A DNA stretch of 64,000 bases, taken from contig NZ_CAAJGM010000188.1 in the NCBI RefSeq assembly GCF_900996235.1, positions 1 to 64,000 of the forward strand, written 5' to 3'. The stretch comes from Paraburkholderia sp. BCC1885. Its GTDB lineage: Bacteria; Pseudomonadota; Gammaproteobacteria; Burkholderiales; Burkholderiaceae. The notes below the pieces were generated by a model, which saw only the letters and a list, made by a program, of their open reading frames with translations, had not been told where the DNA came from and ran no database searches. Both the position numbers and the translations under genes were made by a program. Positions 62,784-64,000 of the stretch are shown here, in pieces (within the stretch, counting starts at the first letter, position 1; each line of letters starts with the position of its first letter).

Positions 62784-64000
62784 TCACTCTACGATGGAGG
62801 TCTCGACTTCGCTCGGCGAGGACCGCACAACAGCTCTAGTACGTTTTGCAGGCATAGGCTTCCCTGCTCCAGAGCACTGCTCCGCAAGGCGCTTCAACAG
62901 TTCCGCAGCAGGCTCATCATTCGGATCCTGCTGCACAAGTTCACCACGGAAGGCCTTTGCGAGCAGCGCTGGCGTTAGGGAGTCCGCGGCGGCGCGCGCG
63001 ATCGCGAGGCGCGCCTCTAGACGGCCGACGAAAGCAAGCAAAGTATCGACGCGGCGGGCGATCTCTAGTTGTTCGTCCATTGATGGCAGTTGGATAACGA
63101 ACTTCTTCAGTTGCTTCAGATTTATACGAGGTCTTGTAGCCCCATGTACTTGTTCTCTTAGCTCTGTATATGTTGACTTGCACGCCAAACGAAGCAGAAG
63201 GAAACGCGAATCACATTGTTGACTGTCCACCCGTAGGCAGAAACAGTCGGCCTTGTTGATCGCGGCCGTCGACAGATCATCGGGAAACTGGCAGACACGA
63301 ACCTCTTCGTCAACAAAAGAGGAGAGCAGCAAGTCGCCAGGGTAGATTGTATGTTTGACTAGCCCGTTGTACTTTTCTTCAGAAATGTAGGTCGCTTTGC
63401 TCGCATCAAACGCAAGATGCCCGATGTTCTCCAGTCGCACGACGCGAACACCGGTCAGAGTGTAGTCGTCAGACTTGAGATTGGATCCGAAGGGCCCATC
63501 AAAAAGCGTTTCACACAACCCGGCGACGTTTCGGGCCACCCAACTGTCCAAGGCAATATCCCGCTGATTGCGCCAATCTTCCGTCAATCTTCCGGACGTC
63601 GCGGCGGCGATGACGGATTGGCGAAATCGCTTTAGAATCGCAGGCACCAGCCCAAGACGCTCGCGGCATGCATCTACGCGCGCGAGCACCGTGTCGACCT
63701 TGTCGGCAATGCGCTTCTGTTCCGGCATGGGTGCGAGAACGAACGGTGCATTCTTGCCTGCGTCTGTCCCCAATCGAGGCATATTGACACCGTGACTCAC
63801 CTCATTCACGTAGCTGATGAACGTCGGGTGGCGCATCCAGTGAAATAGGTACCGTCCATATACTGCTGCGTTACCTCGTATAGGAACGATCTCGGTGGTG
63901 CAGACTCCGTCCGAATCCGCGAGGATGACCTTGTTAAGATACGGTCTGAGTTTTCCGTAAAGAACGTCTCCCGCACTGAATGCGCTTTTGGTGCTCTTCG
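62784..64000 (-). CDS. hsdS: Type I restriction-modification specificity subunit (3' part)
   Basis: The frame runs from the right edge of the window (about 405 residues seen) to 62784. The first target-recognition domain is present in part ('FSAGDVLYGKLRPYLNKVIL', 'RHPTFISYVNEVSHGVNMPRL'), then a conserved coiled-coil 'PMPEQKRIADKVDTVLARV', the second recognition domain ('LFDGPFGSNLKSDDYT') and the second coiled-coil 'DEQLEIARRVDTLLAFVGRLEARL'. It sets the DNA target of the HsdMR complex; hsdM and hsdR lie outside the window. The C-terminal extension after 'AFRGELVQQDPNDEPAAELL' is typical. Confidence 0.92.
   Translation of the reverse strand, partial: KSTKSAFSAGDVLYGKLRPYLNKVILADSDGVCTTEIVPIRGNAAVYGRYLFHWMRHPTFISYVNEVSHGVNMPRLGTDAGKNAPFVLAPMPEQKRIADKVDTVLARVDACRERLGLVPAILKRFRQSVIAAATSGRLTEDWRNQRDIALDSWVARNVAGLCETLFDGPFGSNLKSDDYTLTGVRVVRLENIGHLAFDASKATYISEEKYNGLVKHTIYPGDLLLSSFVDEEVRVCQFPDDLSTAAINKADCFCLRVDSQQCDSRFLLLRLACKSTYTELREQVHGATRPRINLKQLKKFVIQLPSMDEQLEIARRVDTLLAFVGRLEARLAIARAAADSLTPALLAKAFRGELVQQDPNDEPAAELLKRLAEQCSGAGKPMPAKRTRAVVRSSPSEVETSIVE

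Noticed and set aside
1..64000. CRISPR arrays, rRNA operons and parS sites
   Set aside because: No regularly spaced direct repeats, no rRNA sequence and no GTTTCACGTGAAAC-type palindrome were seen by eye.

Overview
The window reads as the main chromosome of a high-GC beta-proteobacterium of the Burkholderia group, most likely Paraburkholderia. The evidence is the gene order yidC-yidD-rnpA-rpmH-dnaA-dnaN-gyrB, the Burkholderia-type general secretion cluster (gspDEF, a reversed gspC, then gspGHIJKLMN), and lineage families such as DUF3717 and DUF4148. The species cannot be fixed from sequence alone. Gene assignments rest on motifs and family knowledge read by eye; no database search was run.

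Layout. 0-13 kb: the tail of an IS110-like transposase and a repeat copy, then housekeeping and regulatory genes: a LysR regulator, a CYTH-domain protein, an AsnC/Lrp regulator divergent from phhB, DUF3717, a two-component system, a SET-domain protein, an Old Yellow Enzyme, a glutamine amidotransferase, a MarR regulator with a cysteine-rich tail, a YbdK-type ligase and a CPA2 antiporter. 13-18 kb: mnmC, a HU gene, a COG0523 metallochaperone GTPase and a lytic transglycosylase. 18.5-31 kb: the complete type II secretion cluster, broken between gspJ and gspK by a ~700-bp insert bounded by inverted copies of a ~110-bp repeat. 31-46.6 kb: an OprM-type lipoprotein, gshA, the ada-alkA alkylation-repair operon, a candidate small RNA, a VOC protein, yaeQ, a second LysR regulator, a LysE exporter, speG, a HIT protein and several small membrane or exported proteins. 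46.6-48.6 kb: a decayed P4-type integrase next to the 3' end of mnmE, with att-like and operator-like repeats. 48.6-59.6 kb: mnmE, an HTH gene, yidC, yidD, rnpA, rpmH, dnaA, dnaN and gyrB. 59.6-64 kb: an accessory region with a DUF6338-like membrane protein and a 58-residue partner, a DUF433/PIN-like toxin-antitoxin pair and the 3' part of a type I restriction specificity gene that leaves the window.

The most notable signal is in two long intergenic gaps, at 9.5-9.8 kb and 13.0-13.25 kb. Each carries the same module, in opposite orientation: an AT-rich stretch, a TAG-repeat resembling a DnaA-trio, a 21-bp spacer starting TTAACAAG, and a DnaA box. Further DnaA boxes follow each module. They flank the YbdK/CPA2 gene pair, about 40 kb from dnaA, while the gap upstream of dnaA has only one perfect box. 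I infer that the chromosomal origin of this lineage may lie here and may be two-part. Other leads are an unannotated ~75-nt RNA with two anti-Shine-Dalgarno motifs at 38.65 kb, two equally spaced TTTGGTACAC palindromes by the integrase, and a set of very small membrane protein genes at 43.6-45.7 kb.
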